Assembly (NCBI GenBank): GCA_037042915.1
Contig: CM073194.1
Span: forward strand, 620,001 to 684,000
Length of the DNA stretch: 64,000 nucleotides
Source: Auricularia sp. M13
Taxonomy: Eukaryota; Basidiomycota; Agaricomycetes; Auriculariales; Auriculariaceae
Direction of reading: 5' to 3'
Part shown: positions 1 through 11,229 of the stretch, in pieces
How positions within the stretch are numbered: position 1 is the stretch's first letter
Layout: every line of letters begins with the position of its first letter
The notes under the pieces: model-generated
What the model was told of the DNA's origin: nothing
The model's input: the letters and a program-made list of their open reading frames with translations, nothing else
Database searches by the model: none
Position numbers and translations under genes: made by a program

Positions 1-1261
1 CACGGTGGACGGTACTGGCCAGCACCGACCCGAGCACCGACAGCTGCTTATTGCTCCGCGTCTGCGCCGCAAATCCCAGCGTGGACGACACCTTCGCCTT
101 CTCCTTCTCCTCACCCCCGCCGCGGGAGAACCGCCGTCCGTCCGCAACGCGCCAAATAATAAGATACGTCGCGACCTGCTGCGCGGTATTGGTCATGCCG
201 AGGAAGATCTGGTTCATCGGCGAGCCCACGGCATAGGTGACGAGGAACAGCAGCGCGCACACGGAGTAGAGCGCGGCGGACTCGATGAAGATCGCCGCGA
301 GCGACACATAGCTCCGTCCCCCGTCGTCCCGCAGGGCGGCGGAGATGCGACGGCGGTACGCGAGGAGCCGCGCGGCGATGAGCACGGTGAGGAGCACGTT
401 CACGCCGAGCGAGAGCGCGTAGTAGGATGTGCCGAGCTCCACGGGCAGGTTGCTGTACAGCGAGAGGCCCGGCGTGGACGACTTGACCGCCCACAGCACG
501 CCGACCACTGCTTAAAATCAGCGAAAGCGTCAGCGTCGCATCGGGAGCTAACGCACCGAATGACGCGAGAAGCACCAGCGCGGGCAGTGCGACGGCCGCC
601 GCCGCGGGCCCGCGGCGCCCCACGGCGGTCCAAATTGCCCAGCACCGCCATAACTGGCCCCGGGGTAAAGCTTAAGCTATCGGTCAGGCGAGGAAAACGG
701 CGACGCACCACCAGAGCGTCGGACATGAAGTTGAGGATGAAGATCGTCGCGATGAAGAGCGCGTTCACCGCGATCGACTCTGCGGTGAGGAAGAACTGCC
801 ACGGGCCGCCCGGATATCTGTAGATCATATACAGGTTCGTCAAGCCGTATGTCTGAAGACTCGGAGGACGTACTCCCGGTTGTCGATGTACATATCTGCC
901 ACGCCAACCAACCTGTGAGCAAAGAGACCTCGGAACGAGGGAGGACATCGAGGACCTACCCTGCACGGTGCGCGCCTGGACGCCAATAAACACGCTCTCC
1001 ACGAGGATCAAAGCCGTAATATACGCCAACAGGAAGGCCGTCTGCCGTTTGCCCGGCGCGAGCTGGCGCCAGAGGTAGCGCGCGCAGCCCAGGTACAGCA
1101 TGATCTGGATGCCTGAACAAAGGGGCCGCTGATGTGAGAATGAGAAAGGAAACTCGAAGCCGCAACGCACCGTAGCCCGTGCCCACGACGACGTCGCCGG
1201 CGACGAACGTCCGCTCGAGGAAGAGCGTCGCGGCGGGTTCGTCCGGAGTATATGGCGACAT
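1..1261 (-). CDS. Basidiomycete multi-pass (about 7-TM) membrane protein, 3' end off the window
   Basis: Seen: the ATG at 1261 opens MSPYTPDEPAATLFLERTF, followed by exons that splice at GT-AG borders. Exon 2 (about 1111-961) encodes IQIMLYLGCARYLW and LILVESVFIGVQARTVQ. A short exon encoding MYIDNRE joins YPGGPWQFFLTAESI at about 817. The last exon visible (from about 507 down to 1) encodes LGTSYYALSLGVNVLLTVL and YLIIWRVADGRRF. Hydrophobic stretches alternate with short loops, as in a seven-helix protein. From family knowledge, this matches a large Agaricomycete family whose members start with an acidic N-terminus and LFLERTFVAGD; I know of no assigned function and would not call it a GPCR. 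About 57 codons of the cytoplasmic tail are visible before the window edge. There are no frame breaks in the exons I joined. The region of the fourth exon near 500-650 was not checked base by base. Confidence 0.8.
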
Positions 1262-2773
1262 TGGATTTCGAGGGCGGGTACCGTCGCCCGTCGTGTCGCA
1301 TTCTTACTTATTTATGTACTGTATGTATGTGTGTTCGCAGAACCACTGGCAGTGCACGCTCGTCGCTGGCACCGGAAAAGGAAAGCAAAGCAGACGTAAT
1401 TCAATGGCCCACGCCCATCTGCCAGTCCAAACCCAACGAAGAGCGTTCCGCCGCTCTACAGACGCCAGAGGGAGTGTTAAAGCCTGAGGCGATGAGAGCG
1501 CCGATCTCGTCTGAATGAATCATGGGCCCGTTTGGACAACAGGAGAGCATCGTTGGCAGGTGCACAAACCGTTCATAGGGCGGTAGAGCGGGTCGTGCAT
1601 CCACGATCGTCCCTGCGGGCTGTGGAAGTAGTGCACCCGCTGCAACTGATGAGGCGAAGAGTTCCCGTGTAGCAGCCTGAGGCTTCGGAAGGTTGATACA
1701 GTGTGCGTGCATCAAGTTGCGGAGCACCGCACGAATTTAGAGTTGAAGGCGGTGAGCAAGCATGGCATTCCTGGCAGTCAGTGTGCCGAGTACAGTAGTG
1801 AGTGGGTCGCTGCTTGGTCGAGCCAATACTGTACCGTCTCGCGCACTTTGCTTCGCCAATTGCAGGCAAGCGCGGGCAGAAAAATGGACGTGCGAATGCG
1901 AATGCGAGTGAAGAAAGTTCGGTCAGTTTCCAGGCATCGTGACCGTAGTCTTCGTACGAGAATGCGCATGCTGATTAGTCGCGAAGAGCAAAAGGTCGGA
2001 AAGACTACCAGCACGGCGATGACAAGCCCGCGGTTCAATCAGTTGTGCCCAATAGCATTGGCGGCCGCATCGAAACATTTTTCAGTCCTCCGTGCGCACG
2101 TACGATGTACAGCGCAGGCGGTGTAGGCGGTCAATCATGTCCAGAATGTCAACGCAAACTACAGTATGTCGAAAAGGCCCGTGAATCGCGCAGACACGAG
2201 CGCGTTCGATGGCAGGAACTGCTGCATCGATAGACTGCAGGGAAGCACATGGGTCCAGCATTTCCCGTAACGAAATTTCCAAGGATGACGGCGCGAGTAG
2301 AAGTAAGAACTTGAAGAGAGGGCAGACCGAAACTCCGATCCTAAGTTCGGGACCGACGACCGTGGCGGAGTTTGAGAACGTGTTGTTCCGGGACAAAAAT
2401 CGCATGGGATGTGCTGAAGTAAGAGACTTTCCTCGTGAGGTCATGATTTATGTGAAAAATCATTCTCCTCCCATGTTTAAATGCTCGAAAGCCGAAAAAC
2501 TAGGGTGCTTCGCTAAGATCTCATATGCCGGAACAGTTTGCATAATGGCGTGCACGGCACGCCGCCACGGGTTTTCATGTTTCATAGGGTGCATAGATAT
2601 AAAGCGCGCAGCATGGAAGGCAAACGACAGCGTGAGAGAGAGACAGCAGGTTGCAGTGATTGACGGAGCAGTGAAAGCAGAGCAACACACCGCTTGACGA
2701 GTCGAAAGCAGAACATGTAGCGCGAAAACGTGAGTGAAGGTGAAGTTGGCTTGGCGTGTGGCCTTCGGAGACT
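1262..2773. other. Intergenic, no intact gene; short F-box relic on the minus strand
   Basis: No ORF here has convincing family features. On the minus strand near 2,160-2,080 the reading VCVDILDMIDRLHRL resembles the F-box start of the gene at 16.7 kb (GVCIDILDAILSHINW), and the DNA matches too (tccag, then atgtcaa, then gcaaac). It breaks down on both sides, so it is a relic. A TATAAAGCG at 2,599 is not followed by a recognisable gene. Confidence 0.4.
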
Positions 2774-4267
2774 TTACTGGTCCGCGGGGTCCGGGGGGAG
2801 CTCGCGTATCACGCGGGGAATGTTTCGGATGCTCGTCCAGAATGCCGGGAGGATGTGCTCCATGAGGATGTGCAGATGGCAACTATCCCGAGACACAAAA
2901 CGTTTCCTGCAGAGGGCGCATTCGAACCCTGCGACGAACATCAGATCAGAATTCAGAACAGTACCAAACCCGATACCCACTCGGTCCTCCCTGAGATCAT
3001 GGTCAGATCGCTCATCGACTGGGTGTCGGGAAGGAATGACAGGAACGTACGGAAAGTGGCGCTGGAAGCGGGTTGACATGTTCATCAACGCGCGGGGCAT
3101 GGTGCGCCTGCGGATGACCAGGCGGCGGATAGTTCGGAGGCATGAACGTGGGCGTGGGACCGAGCTGAGGAACGGAAGCAGCGGCGGGCGCAGGAGCGTT
3201 TGAGGGTACAGTGCGCAGTGGAGGTCCCGTCGGCTGAGCGGATGACGGATAGTTCATAGGCACAGGACCTGGCTGGGGGGCGGGAGCGACTGTATGACGT
3301 GCATTAGAGGGTTGAATGCGCGGTCGGGGGTCCGTCGCCTGAGTCTGCTGAGCGAAGAAGTGCGCAGCGTGGCCGATCGGTAAGGTCTGCGAGGTTCCTT
3401 GAGGTGGTACGTGCGTATTAGGTTGCACCTGGGGCTGGGCCTGCGTCGCAGGCCGAACTTGAGGAGCCACAGAGTCAAAATGACCATCCCGACGATACAC
3501 GTGGCCTGCACGATTGACAGATGGCAGCACAGAGTATCTGGGATCGCTCGGAAGTGCGTAATGACCGTCTTCGAAAGAACCGTTCTGAAACTGGTAGCCG
3601 TCCGTAGGTGCGGTCTGCTGCGAGGCACCGTGTGAGATAGCCGTGTGGTCTGCCGTGTGACGTTGATGACTCCGAATGGCGCGAGCTGCGGGACCCTGAC
3701 CGTGTGTGCGAGTTTGACGGCGAACGGGGCCCACACGGCCAGCGTCGTCTGCAGCACGCCGACGGCTGGATACGGAGGGTTCTCCTTGAACTGGAACCAG
3801 CACGCCGTATGATGAACTCGGTACCACCTGGCGATTGTCGTGCAAGACGTCTGCGGTGCCTGCTCACTCTATCAGAGCCCCGAAAACAAAGCATATGAAA
3901 ATTCTGGCGTACTATCATTGTGGGCACTGTGATCGCTAGTGACAGGCTGCACGATGTGCGGAGGGGCGGTCGCGGACTCTGTCGTGCGGCCTGAACACCA
4001 GCATTGCTGAATCAAGAGATGACTCACCTGACAACACCTGGGACGTGTTTCCAGCCCCAGACCCCCCAGCTGCGAGACTGAGAGTCAGTGCGGAAGTAAA
4101 TCCGTCAGCGACGGCCACATACCCGCCTGAGCACTCCCTGCCTCGCCCGACGACGTGAACAGGGTGAGAGCATTGACCTGCTGACTATCGTCGGGTGGTT
4201 CTACCTTAACCATCACACGCCACGGAGGACCTGGACTGCCCGAGTCTCCTGGTCCGTTGGACTGCAT
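2774..4267 (-). CDS. Probable Pro/Gln-rich C2H2 zinc-finger protein
   Basis: Seen: an in-frame Pro/Gln/Ala-rich stretch (about 3,845-3,060), full of PQ, PAP and HPQAHHAPR motifs, ends at LPAPLS followed by a GTACGT donor. The last exon, entered through a cgcag acceptor near 2,934, encodes FECALCRKRFVSRDSCHLH then ILMEH. That is C-x2-C-x12-H-x4-H, a classical zinc finger, with the protein ending 28 residues later at PPDPADQ. Joining the two needs a 10-nt exon, so the splice is uncertain. An upstream exon from ATG 4267 (MQSNGPGDSGSPGPPW) ends at a GTATGT donor with a ctgac branch and cag acceptor 46 nt later, but its link to the Pro-rich part is not resolved. A C2H2 finger with a low-complexity arm suggests a DNA-binding regulator (inference). 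The upstream exons could belong to a different gene. Confidence 0.45.
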
Positions 4268-4489
4268 GGTCGCTGTGAGTCCAAGAACGGGGAACTTGCG
4301 GTCGTCTCTGTGATCATCTTATATCGTCGGTTCCACGGTATCCAGGCACAATTCCGGTGACGTGTCCATTAATCCGTTTCGAACAGCAGCCCGGTGGACC
4401 TAAGGTGGACCCAATACAAAGCCTTGACGCTGACAGTTGCGACACTGATCCCAAACACCGAATTCAATGTCCGCATTGTGCTCTTCGCC

Positions 4490-5803
4490 ATGGACCGTCA
4501 CCATCACGCGCCGATGCTTCCAGTCGAGCTGCTATCTACGACGTTCGACTCTCTCTCCATTAACGACCTCCTGACCGCGTCCCGTGTGTCGCGCTTCTGG
4601 CACAGAGTCGCTTTCCGCCACCCGACCTTCTGGGACATCACACTGGCGTGTCTGAGCCCGTCGGCAATCGACTTGTTTCTTGCTAGGCTGGATGCTAGCT
4701 CTTTTCAGAGCATTATCATCCGGATCAATCTCCCCGATACGCCCTTTCCAGCACACGCACGCCCTATTGTTCTGGCATCGATTGCCCTCAACATGCATCG
4801 CGTCACGGGGCTACATTTCAAGGTCGAAATCGATGCGGACCTCGACGTCTGCGAGGTCCTGCGTCTACCTGCTCCTCGACTAACCACGCTGAACCTGTGG
4901 TTCCTCCATGGGACGCGGATGTCTGAGGCATTGCCCATCGACCTTTTCGCCGACTGCGCACCGCGACTGCGGCACGTTCAACTACTGAATGTTCAACTAT
5001 CGCCCGACTGTCTTCCTTCAGTGCTCTCCACCGTCGTTATATTGAGATATTTTTCTTACGAGGCGCAATCTTTACCTGCCGGCGTCTTTTCGCATTGCAA
5101 GGCGCTGCAGGAGTTGTCTATCTGGGGCAAACATTGCTCGCTCTCGGCGGACGAAGATGAAGCCTATGTTTTCGCAATCGAGAAGCTCTGCTTCTTGAAC
5201 ATGGCCGTGGTTTCGGGAAGTTTCAATGTCGTCCAAATGATGCCATGTGCGTCGATCCAGAACATGTTGGTGCCGCTGGTGGATTTGGAATCCGCTCGCC
5301 TGCTCCTGGACAACCTTCGTGGCCAGCTCGAAGTTCGATTGGACTGCACGGAGAAGGAAATCCGCTTGCAGTATACCTCGCTCTCGACGAATATGGCACG
5401 CATCTTCCAGGGTCCACCAGCGCAGGCCGCCGTCGGGAAGCTACCTCGGGCCTACGTCACGGACGACCTCCTCTCCCGCGTAACCTCAATCCACGCCTCG
5501 TGCGGCAGCGCGGATCTTCTATCCGCCTTCGCCTACCTGCCTTCGTGCTTGAGCGTCACCATGACAGTAGCGGACAATGGCCAACTCAATGTGCCATCAA
5601 TACCGCTGTACGTACCGGAACTGCTCGACGTCAGGATATCCAGCGCGAGCGAACACGTCGTGCACGTCGGAGCTCTATTTTCATTCCTCGACACTGCATT
5701 CCTCTCGGTATCACGAGTCGTACGAGTCGCGCTCGTTGGAGTAAAGCTCGATGGCGATGTCGCCACAGTACCGTGTGATCGCTTTGCGATCTCCGTCAAG
5801 TAG
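4490..5803 (+). CDS. F-box / LRR-like protein
   Basis: Seen: ATG at 4490 (MDRHHHAPMLPVELLSTTF) gives a single 437-residue ORF to TAG at 5803. Residues 9-55 fit an F-box: LPVELLSTTFDSLSINDLL, then TASRVSRFWHRVAF and PTFWDI. The rest is a series of Leu-rich segments (LRHVQLLNVQLSPDCLP, LQELSIWG, IQNMLVPLVDLESARLLL) typical of the C-terminal substrate-recognition half of basidiomycete F-box proteins. From family knowledge, such proteins link a substrate to the Skp1-Cullin ubiquitin ligase. An earlier in-frame GTG lies upstream, but the ATG next to the F-box is the natural start. A GTAAGT just after the stop could mean an alternative 3' exon, which I do not support. Substrate unknown. Confidence 0.75.
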   Translation: MDRHHHAPMLPVELLSTTFDSLSINDLLTASRVSRFWHRVAFRHPTFWDITLACLSPSAIDLFLARLDASSFQSIIIRINLPDTPFPAHARPIVLASIALNMHRVTGLHFKVEIDADLDVCEVLRLPAPRLTTLNLWFLHGTRMSEALPIDLFADCAPRLRHVQLLNVQLSPDCLPSVLSTVVILRYFSYEAQSLPAGVFSHCKALQELSIWGKHCSLSADEDEAYVFAIEKLCFLNMAVVSGSFNVVQMMPCASIQNMLVPLVDLESARLLLDNLRGQLEVRLDCTEKEIRLQYTSLSTNMARIFQGPPAQAAVGKLPRAYVTDDLLSRVTSIHASCGSADLLSAFAYLPSCLSVTMTVADNGQLNVPSIPLYVPELLDVRISSASEHVVHVGALFSFLDTAFLSVSRVVRVALVGVKLDGDVATVPCDRFAISVK

Positions 5804-6110
5804 AGGTAAGTATCTGATTAGTGCGTCATTCTCCTCTCACAGAGTATGGCTGAAGGCAATAATTTCTTCCAGGCTAGTATCTCGGACCAGCTCGTCCGTC
5901 CACCGGTCCAAACTGTCCCAATGTAGTGGGCACCTGGCGAGTTGATTGCCCACCGCTATTTCGACTTCTCTTATCTACTATATTCGAGTGTTCATCCATA
6001 AGGTATCACATCATCAATCATATTCACGACGGGCCTAGTCTTCTCTACTGCGCGTGGGATTGTTGGTCGGGCCTTGAACATTGATTTTGCGAGCACGAAA
6101 CTGCATGCAC

Positions 6111-6423
6111 AGTTCAACTCAAGCTCGTACCCAGCGGCTTGCACTCGTTCGTTCGCGTTAGGCATATCGGCGGTGAATGTAGTCGTGTAGATACAGGAGA
6201 AGACGGAGGAGCGGAATCAAACAAGGATCCGACGTTTAACCGAGAAGAGTGGGCGAAGAACTTCGTGCAACAGTTCTTCGCCCACTCTTCTCGGTTAAAC
6301 GTCGGATCCTTGTTTGATTCCGCTCCTCCGTCTTCTCCTGTATCTACACGACTACATTCACCGCCGATATGCCTAACGCGAACGAACGAGTGCAAGCCGC
6401 TGGGTACGAGCTTGAGTTCAACT
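6111..6423. repeat. Near-perfect 313-bp inverted repeat (palindrome) with 9-nt loop
   Basis: Left arm 6116-6262 and right arm 6272-6418 are exact reverse complements over 147 bp, separated by 9 nt (6263-6271). After one mismatch the pairing resumes for four more bases on each side (6111-6114 with 6420-6423). I compared the arms base by base and found no other mismatch. The identical proteins read on both strands here are only a consequence of the symmetry. It lies about 300 bp downstream of the F-box gene. There is no obvious target-site duplication. Confidence 0.95.
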
Positions 6424-6616
6424 ACAAGCTCAGTTATCGACTCGGTAAGTCAGCTCGCGTGAAAATTTCCTATGACTCCACCATTTGCGCGAATGGCGGT
6501 TGCGCGTCGTCTTGTCTGACTGTCTTTTTCTGCGAATGTTTATCTGGGGGAAAACGGTTCATTGGATATCAAACTCATAGGTAAATGACAGTTGTATTTC
6601 CTAGACATTGGAGTAT

Positions 6617-7583
6617 CTAGATGGGCGATTGCGGGACACACACGTAATGGGGAGGGCCCTCGAGATCAGGAGACGACTTGTACATCGGCGGCATGTCGAA
6701 CAGCAACTCCATCTGGCAGACCTGTCTGCGCGCTCTCGCCAACATGACAATTGTAACGACACAGCTCACGAACAAAGCAAATACAAGCACGATGAGGGCG
6801 GGAACCGCGCAAGTCCCGCGCAGCGTTCCAGCTAGTGGACCGATTGCGTGAACAGGGAGTCCACTGGCTGGCGCAGGGGGCGCGAAGGCTGTGGAGCTAC
6901 AAGGGAGATGTTTAGCCGGGATGAACGGAGTATACTTGGAAGGCTCAGGGCCTTCTCCCGTATAAATAGTCGGCGCTGTTGAAGGCTGCCCTCCTGCGCT
7001 GCGATACCTGCCGATATTGGGGATCAGCGTGGACATGACTACTGAACGCGACGCTGCAGCCCTACATACACGAAGAAGTCAACCCCCACAGCCAGACGCG
7101 TAGTGGGGTTTGCCGCGTTCGTAATGGTGAGCGTGTGCGGACCGGGAGACATGTGCGCGCTGAACAGCAGCCTTGGAGACCCGGACCAAGTGGGAGCGTA
7201 AGAAGTCCCCATCAAGCCTGGCCCATCGTCGATAGACGCTAGGAAGGCGCCGTGGTCGGAGTTGAGGTCGGCGTAGAAAGCAACATAAGTGCCTGAGAGC
7301 CTTGAGATTCAGCCTGGGGCATCAATTCCGGCCGACGCACCGGTGAACGAAAATGTCACACTGGCACCCGGCGAGTAGGTGTAGTGGTATGACTGGTCAT
7401 TGAATGAGGCGTAGAGACCAAGGTCGTGCGATACCATCCAAGCCAGCGGGGAGAAAGACACTGAAATACCGCACAATAAGTGCCCAATAGAACAGGAGCA
7501 TTAATGCATGAATGCTCACCGTGGCCCTTGTCCTCATCGTCAACAATGATGTCCGGGCTGTTAGGGCTAAATGGGAGCTTCAT
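6617..7583 (-). CDS. Surface family copy A: lectin-like fold plus single TM protein
   Basis: Seen: four exons with the layout shared by all copies. Exon 1 starts at ATG 7583 (MKLPFSPNSPDIIVDDEDKG). Exon 2 reads VSFSPLAW, then YHYTYSPGASVTFSFTG. Exon 3 reads GTYVAFYADLNSDHGAFLAS, then PHTLTITNA and GVDFFV. Exon 4 starts YRSAGG, carries a Pro/Ser stalk, one TM helix (ALIVLVFALFVSCVVTIVML) and a basic cytoplasmic start ARARRQ, and ends at 6617. Introns are about 47-60 nt; intron 3 runs to tatcggcag. There is no clear cleaved signal peptide at this start. The beta-rich extracellular part resembles galactose-binding-like modules seen widely in Agaricomycetes, but no ligand is known to me (inference). 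It is closest to copy B; both share GPEP and YTPF at the same place in exon 4. Confidence 0.8.
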
Positions 7584-8435
7584 AACCAAGGGGCAACGAG
7601 TTACGCAGTAGGCCATAGATTCCCGATTCAGTAGCCTATAAGAGTCTCGGTCGCACTGCACGCGACACGGGGCCGCTGCTGGGCGGCGATGGGAGCTGTC
7701 ACAAACACGGAATCAGATAGTGTCTGAGCGATGTCAAGACGCTTGGTCAAGTGCATTCAGTTGTAGGACCTGATATACTGGTTGGCGAGCCCAGTGCATG
7801 AGCAATGAAGGGCGCGTGGAGCCAGTAGTCACGGATATGGAAATGTGTAATTGGCAAGCGGGGCACGACTGATACCCAAGCTGTCCGGGGAAAAGCAAGC
7901 GACTGAACCAGACGTATCAGGCACGTGGAATAAAGTAGCTTTAATGTGCGGCCGTGCGCACAAGTACCAGGTGCAGTCAAGAATCGACGAATTTTGCGCC
8001 GGCACGCTGCTTGTTAGACCGACGACGAATCGTTGTTGACGCAGAATACTGGACAGCGGATTCTCTGGCGGCTGCGCGTAGACAATAGATACCTCGGTTG
8101 ACGAGTTTCAGCAAGGCGCTGCGCTTCAACAACCAGACTTTTTTCTTCGGCAGCGAGAGAGGAGCAAGGGCGATTGCGGCCCGAAACTCCGACGATGATG
8201 ACGGAGCCGTTGATCGCAATCAGCAGCAGCCTGCAGCCCAACTGCAACCTCTTTTATAGGGTATTGGGTAGATTCAGAGCATGAGATTTTTCATTAGAGT
8301 CTCTGTGAGTTCCAGGGAGATATATTTAGGAAGATACAAAATGGGGATGTTGATGCAAATCGGCAGATCGTGACCTCGGTGGCATTGCGAACTGCAACTT
8401 CATCCCTCGGACCCGTCTGTGCGCTTGCGAAAGAA
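7584..8435. other. Intergenic between surface copies A and B
   Basis: No recognisable gene. On the minus strand a TATAAAAG sits near 8,258 followed by open but unrecognised frames of about 80 codons. The stretch next to copy B (8,350-8,435) is the out-of-frame remainder of B's cytoplasmic tail: LQFAMPP aligns with LLFDMPP of copy A. Confidence 0.5.
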
Positions 8436-9310
8436 CTACCAATGCAACCGCAATGCAAGAATAACGCACACAAGACCGATTAGAGCGGGTGCTGTCACCT
8501 GCGGCGCTCCAGCCGAACCGTCGGCCGTGTGCGCAGGAAGTGCAGTATTATCCGGCGCAGGGCTCGAAAACGCAGTGTCCGTAAAGGTCGGCGCAGGGAT
8601 ATCAGAGGCAGGGTCCGTAGATGTAGCAGGCGGAGATGGAGGAGGGGTAAAGGGCGTATACAGAGCTGGTTCGGGACCGTCTCCGTTATAAATAGTTGGC
8701 CTTGTCGAAGACTGGTCTCCACTGCTCCTTGCTGCGCGATACCTGCCAGTGATGAAGGTCAGTAACTTTGTTCCGCGTGAGACACAGATGCAGCACATAC
8801 ACGAAGAAATCGATCCCCGTAGCGAGACGTGCAGTTGAATTTTGCCCATTCATGATGGTGAGAGTGTGTGAACCGGGGACGAGCTGCGTGTCGTAGAGAA
8901 GTCTCGGAGAGCTGGACCAGTTGGCAGCGTACGAGGTTCCCTGCAGTGCTGGCCCACCGTCTATAGATGCTAGGAAGACACCGTGATCTGAATTAAGATC
9001 CGCATAATATGCAACATATGAACCTGAGCGTGTTCGATGAGAGCTCGATTTGTAGGACAATATGAAGCATACCCGTGAACGCAAAGGTGACACTGGCGCC
9101 TGGAGAATATGTATAATGGTACGATTGATCTTGAAACGATCCGTATAAGCCAGCGTCGTGCGAGTCGGTCCAGTCGGTGGCTGATGAGTAGGACACTGCA
9201 ATGCGAATTTTCAACGCGCAGCTCAGGCTGCAGTAAATGAAAATACATGACTGCGTACCAAATGCTGTGTTCTCGTCGTCAACAATGATGTCGCGCCCGT
9301 CAGAGCTCAT
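8436..9310 (-). CDS. Surface family copy B, cytoplasmic tail lost by frameshift
   Basis: Seen: ATG 9310 (MSSDGRDIIVDDENTAF), exon 2 VSYSSATDW then YHYTYSPGASVTFAFTG, exon 3 GSYVAYYADLNSDHG then SHTLTIMNG and GIDFFV, exon 4 YRAARSSGDQSSTRPTIY with a Pro/Ser/Thr stalk and a TM (APALIGLVCVILAL). All three introns sit where they do in copy A. The frame ends in the membrane segment at RLHW-stop. Beyond the stop another frame continues the homology to A's tail (LQFAMPP). So B has lost its cytoplasmic tail through a small indel in or just after the TM. It may still anchor in the membrane. Whether it is functional is unknown. Confidence 0.75.
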
Positions 9311-9710
9311 CTTCCGGACGTGCAAGGGGCAGCCACTGGTCCTGCATTCCCGTGTTGGAGTTTGTCTATAAGGCTTCTTCTGCACAGCATGTCACTCGGG
9401 GCCGCGCGGCTGCTGGGCGGCGATGGAAGCTGCGCAACAACACGGGTGGAATCACGGTCGGAGACTTCGAACAAGCGGGTCGGTAAACTGCTCCGTCGGG
9501 AGCGCTTGAGCCTGGAATGGTGCATGTCAGCCTGTGCGTAATAAGCTGCTAATGGATGCCGGGGTCGACGCGAAGCATGGCAGAAATGAAGCGATGACGG
9601 ATAATGTGGCACGGGAGTGGAAGGAGTGATAATGTCCTGAACTTGCGCCGATAAATATTCAAGTATTACAGTAAGCTCGCCTTACATCCCAAATTGAGGC
9701 CGCTGGCAGA

Positions 9711-10681
9711 TCATCGGGTAGCTGTAACCTGAGTAACCCGATGTGCCTTTTTCGCATGTGGAAAAAAGCCGGTCTGGGCGCCAGGTGCCAGCACTGGGTC
9801 GGCGAGACTGGTGTTAGGGTAGGGCGGCGGGTTGTGCGGCACGAACGGCTGAATATTCGGGTCCAATGTCGCAGGAAGATGGCGCAGCAACTCTCTCTGG
9901 AGATCGCGCAACTGCTTCCGTGTCCTGAGAAGAAAGAGAGATGGGACGAGACAGCAGAGTGGGATAACCAGGCCGCATAGAAGCCCAATGACGAGATGAA
10001 CCCTTGAGTACGGAATTCCGTGCGCAGGAATAACGCTGGGATCCGTGTGCACCGGCGATTGTGCGTTATCGGTCGGCGAGCAGTGTTGTGAGACCGTGAG
10101 CGGCTGATAGCTGCCGCACATGAGCAGTCAGTACTTATTAGCCCTGGACGCAACAGCAACAGCAGCCCAAGCGCACACAAAATAATCGACGCCCAGATGA
10201 GTCCCGTTGGGCGAGTTCACAATGGTGAGAAAATGCGGGCCAGGGGAGACCGTAGTGTCGAAGAGTTTCTGGGTCGGGATAAAGGACCCTGAGTTCGAGC
10301 TGCCCGTGCCGGCGGGACGACCATCGAGGTACATGGTGAATTCACCATGGTCCGGGTTGAGGTCCGAGTAAAACGCTACGTATGAACCTGAGAGATCCGT
10401 CGCATGAGTCCTCCGAAATGGTAATATGGGCAAATCAGTGCGGCATACCGTCGAAAGTGAAATTCACAGAAGCTAATGCTCCAGTTGTTCCATGGTATGA
10501 ATTGCCGTAGCGCGGGCCTACGGTAGAGTACTCCCATGCGTCCAAAGGAGAATATGATACTAGAGATATGCTCAGTTATATTGGATGCAATTAGGATAGA
10601 TTCAAGGCGAGCCGCACCGAAGGTAGAGTTGTTATCATCTACAATCTCCTGATCACCAGAGATGACGACAATTGAGCTCAT
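9711..10681 (-). CDS. Surface family copy C: lectin-like fold plus single TM protein
   Basis: Seen: ATG 10681 (MSSIVVISGDQEIVDDNN), exon 2 from tctctag with VSYSPLDAWEYSTVG and ALASVNFTFDG, exon 3 GSYVAFYSDLNPDHGEFTMY then PHFLTIVNSPNG and GVDYFV, exon 4 SYQPLTVSQHCSPTDN. The TM is LVIGLLCGLVIPLCCLVPSL, followed by basic LLRTRKQLRDLQ and a Pro-rich tail (PHNPPPYPN) ending at 9711. The PPPY motif is the type bound by WW domains; in the tail it could recruit a ubiquitin ligase (inference). The intron after YFV is about 68 nt and ends at gcggcag. No frame breaks seen. Confidence 0.8.
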
Positions 10682-11229
10682 GGTGAGTGATGGGCGGAAC
10701 AGTGCGCACAGTTTTCCGTGTCCATATTTAAGAGCGTCGGAGCTCTCCAACACAGAAGCAAAGAACAATGGGAGATGTGCCTGTTTGGGTACACAGGTCG
10801 CGATTGAACCGAGCGGTTGCGATCTTAGTGAGTGTCCTCTTTCAGCGAGGAAGTTGATTGATCTAGGGAAAATGCAAAACGGCTACGCACACACCATTAA
10901 CACAGAATCGTTGGCATGCGTGCTTCGTCGTCCCTTCTGCGGTTGAGTACGGAACGCAGGAGCTCCGCGAGGCTCAGAGCTCAGGGGCCGAATCACGAAA
11001 TCGACAAAGAAGGGCTGGCGCCGTGTAAGAAAAGAAGATGTTGAAACGGGCGAATTAGCGCCGTGATTTGTCTGCTGTGCGGTCACGTCGATGAGCTGAC
11101 AGTGGTAGGTAAGTGAGCTGGCACAGACGGATGCGATTTGAAACACCGCCAGACCTTTCTTTCCCGGCCACTTCCATCGTCGTCCGAAGCGCTTCCGTCC
11201 TCGTCATCACTCGGCGCATCTCCAGCGCC
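10682..11229. other. Intergenic, nothing recognised
   Basis: Only short unrelated open frames. A minus-strand frame of 87 codons (11,146-10,883) has no recognisable features. Confidence 0.5.

Noticed and set aside
2920-2945. tRNA B-box-like ggttcgaatgc on the minus strand
   Set aside because: It encodes GFECA of the zinc finger, and no A box or cloverleaf pairing was found around it.
6139-6462. Two identical 90-107-codon ORFs on opposite strands
   Set aside because: They are produced by the palindrome symmetry and have no family features.
8680-8700. TATAAATAG-like box (also at 6,960)
   Set aside because: It lies in coding exon 4 of surface copies A and B and encodes the shared PTIY residues on the other strand.
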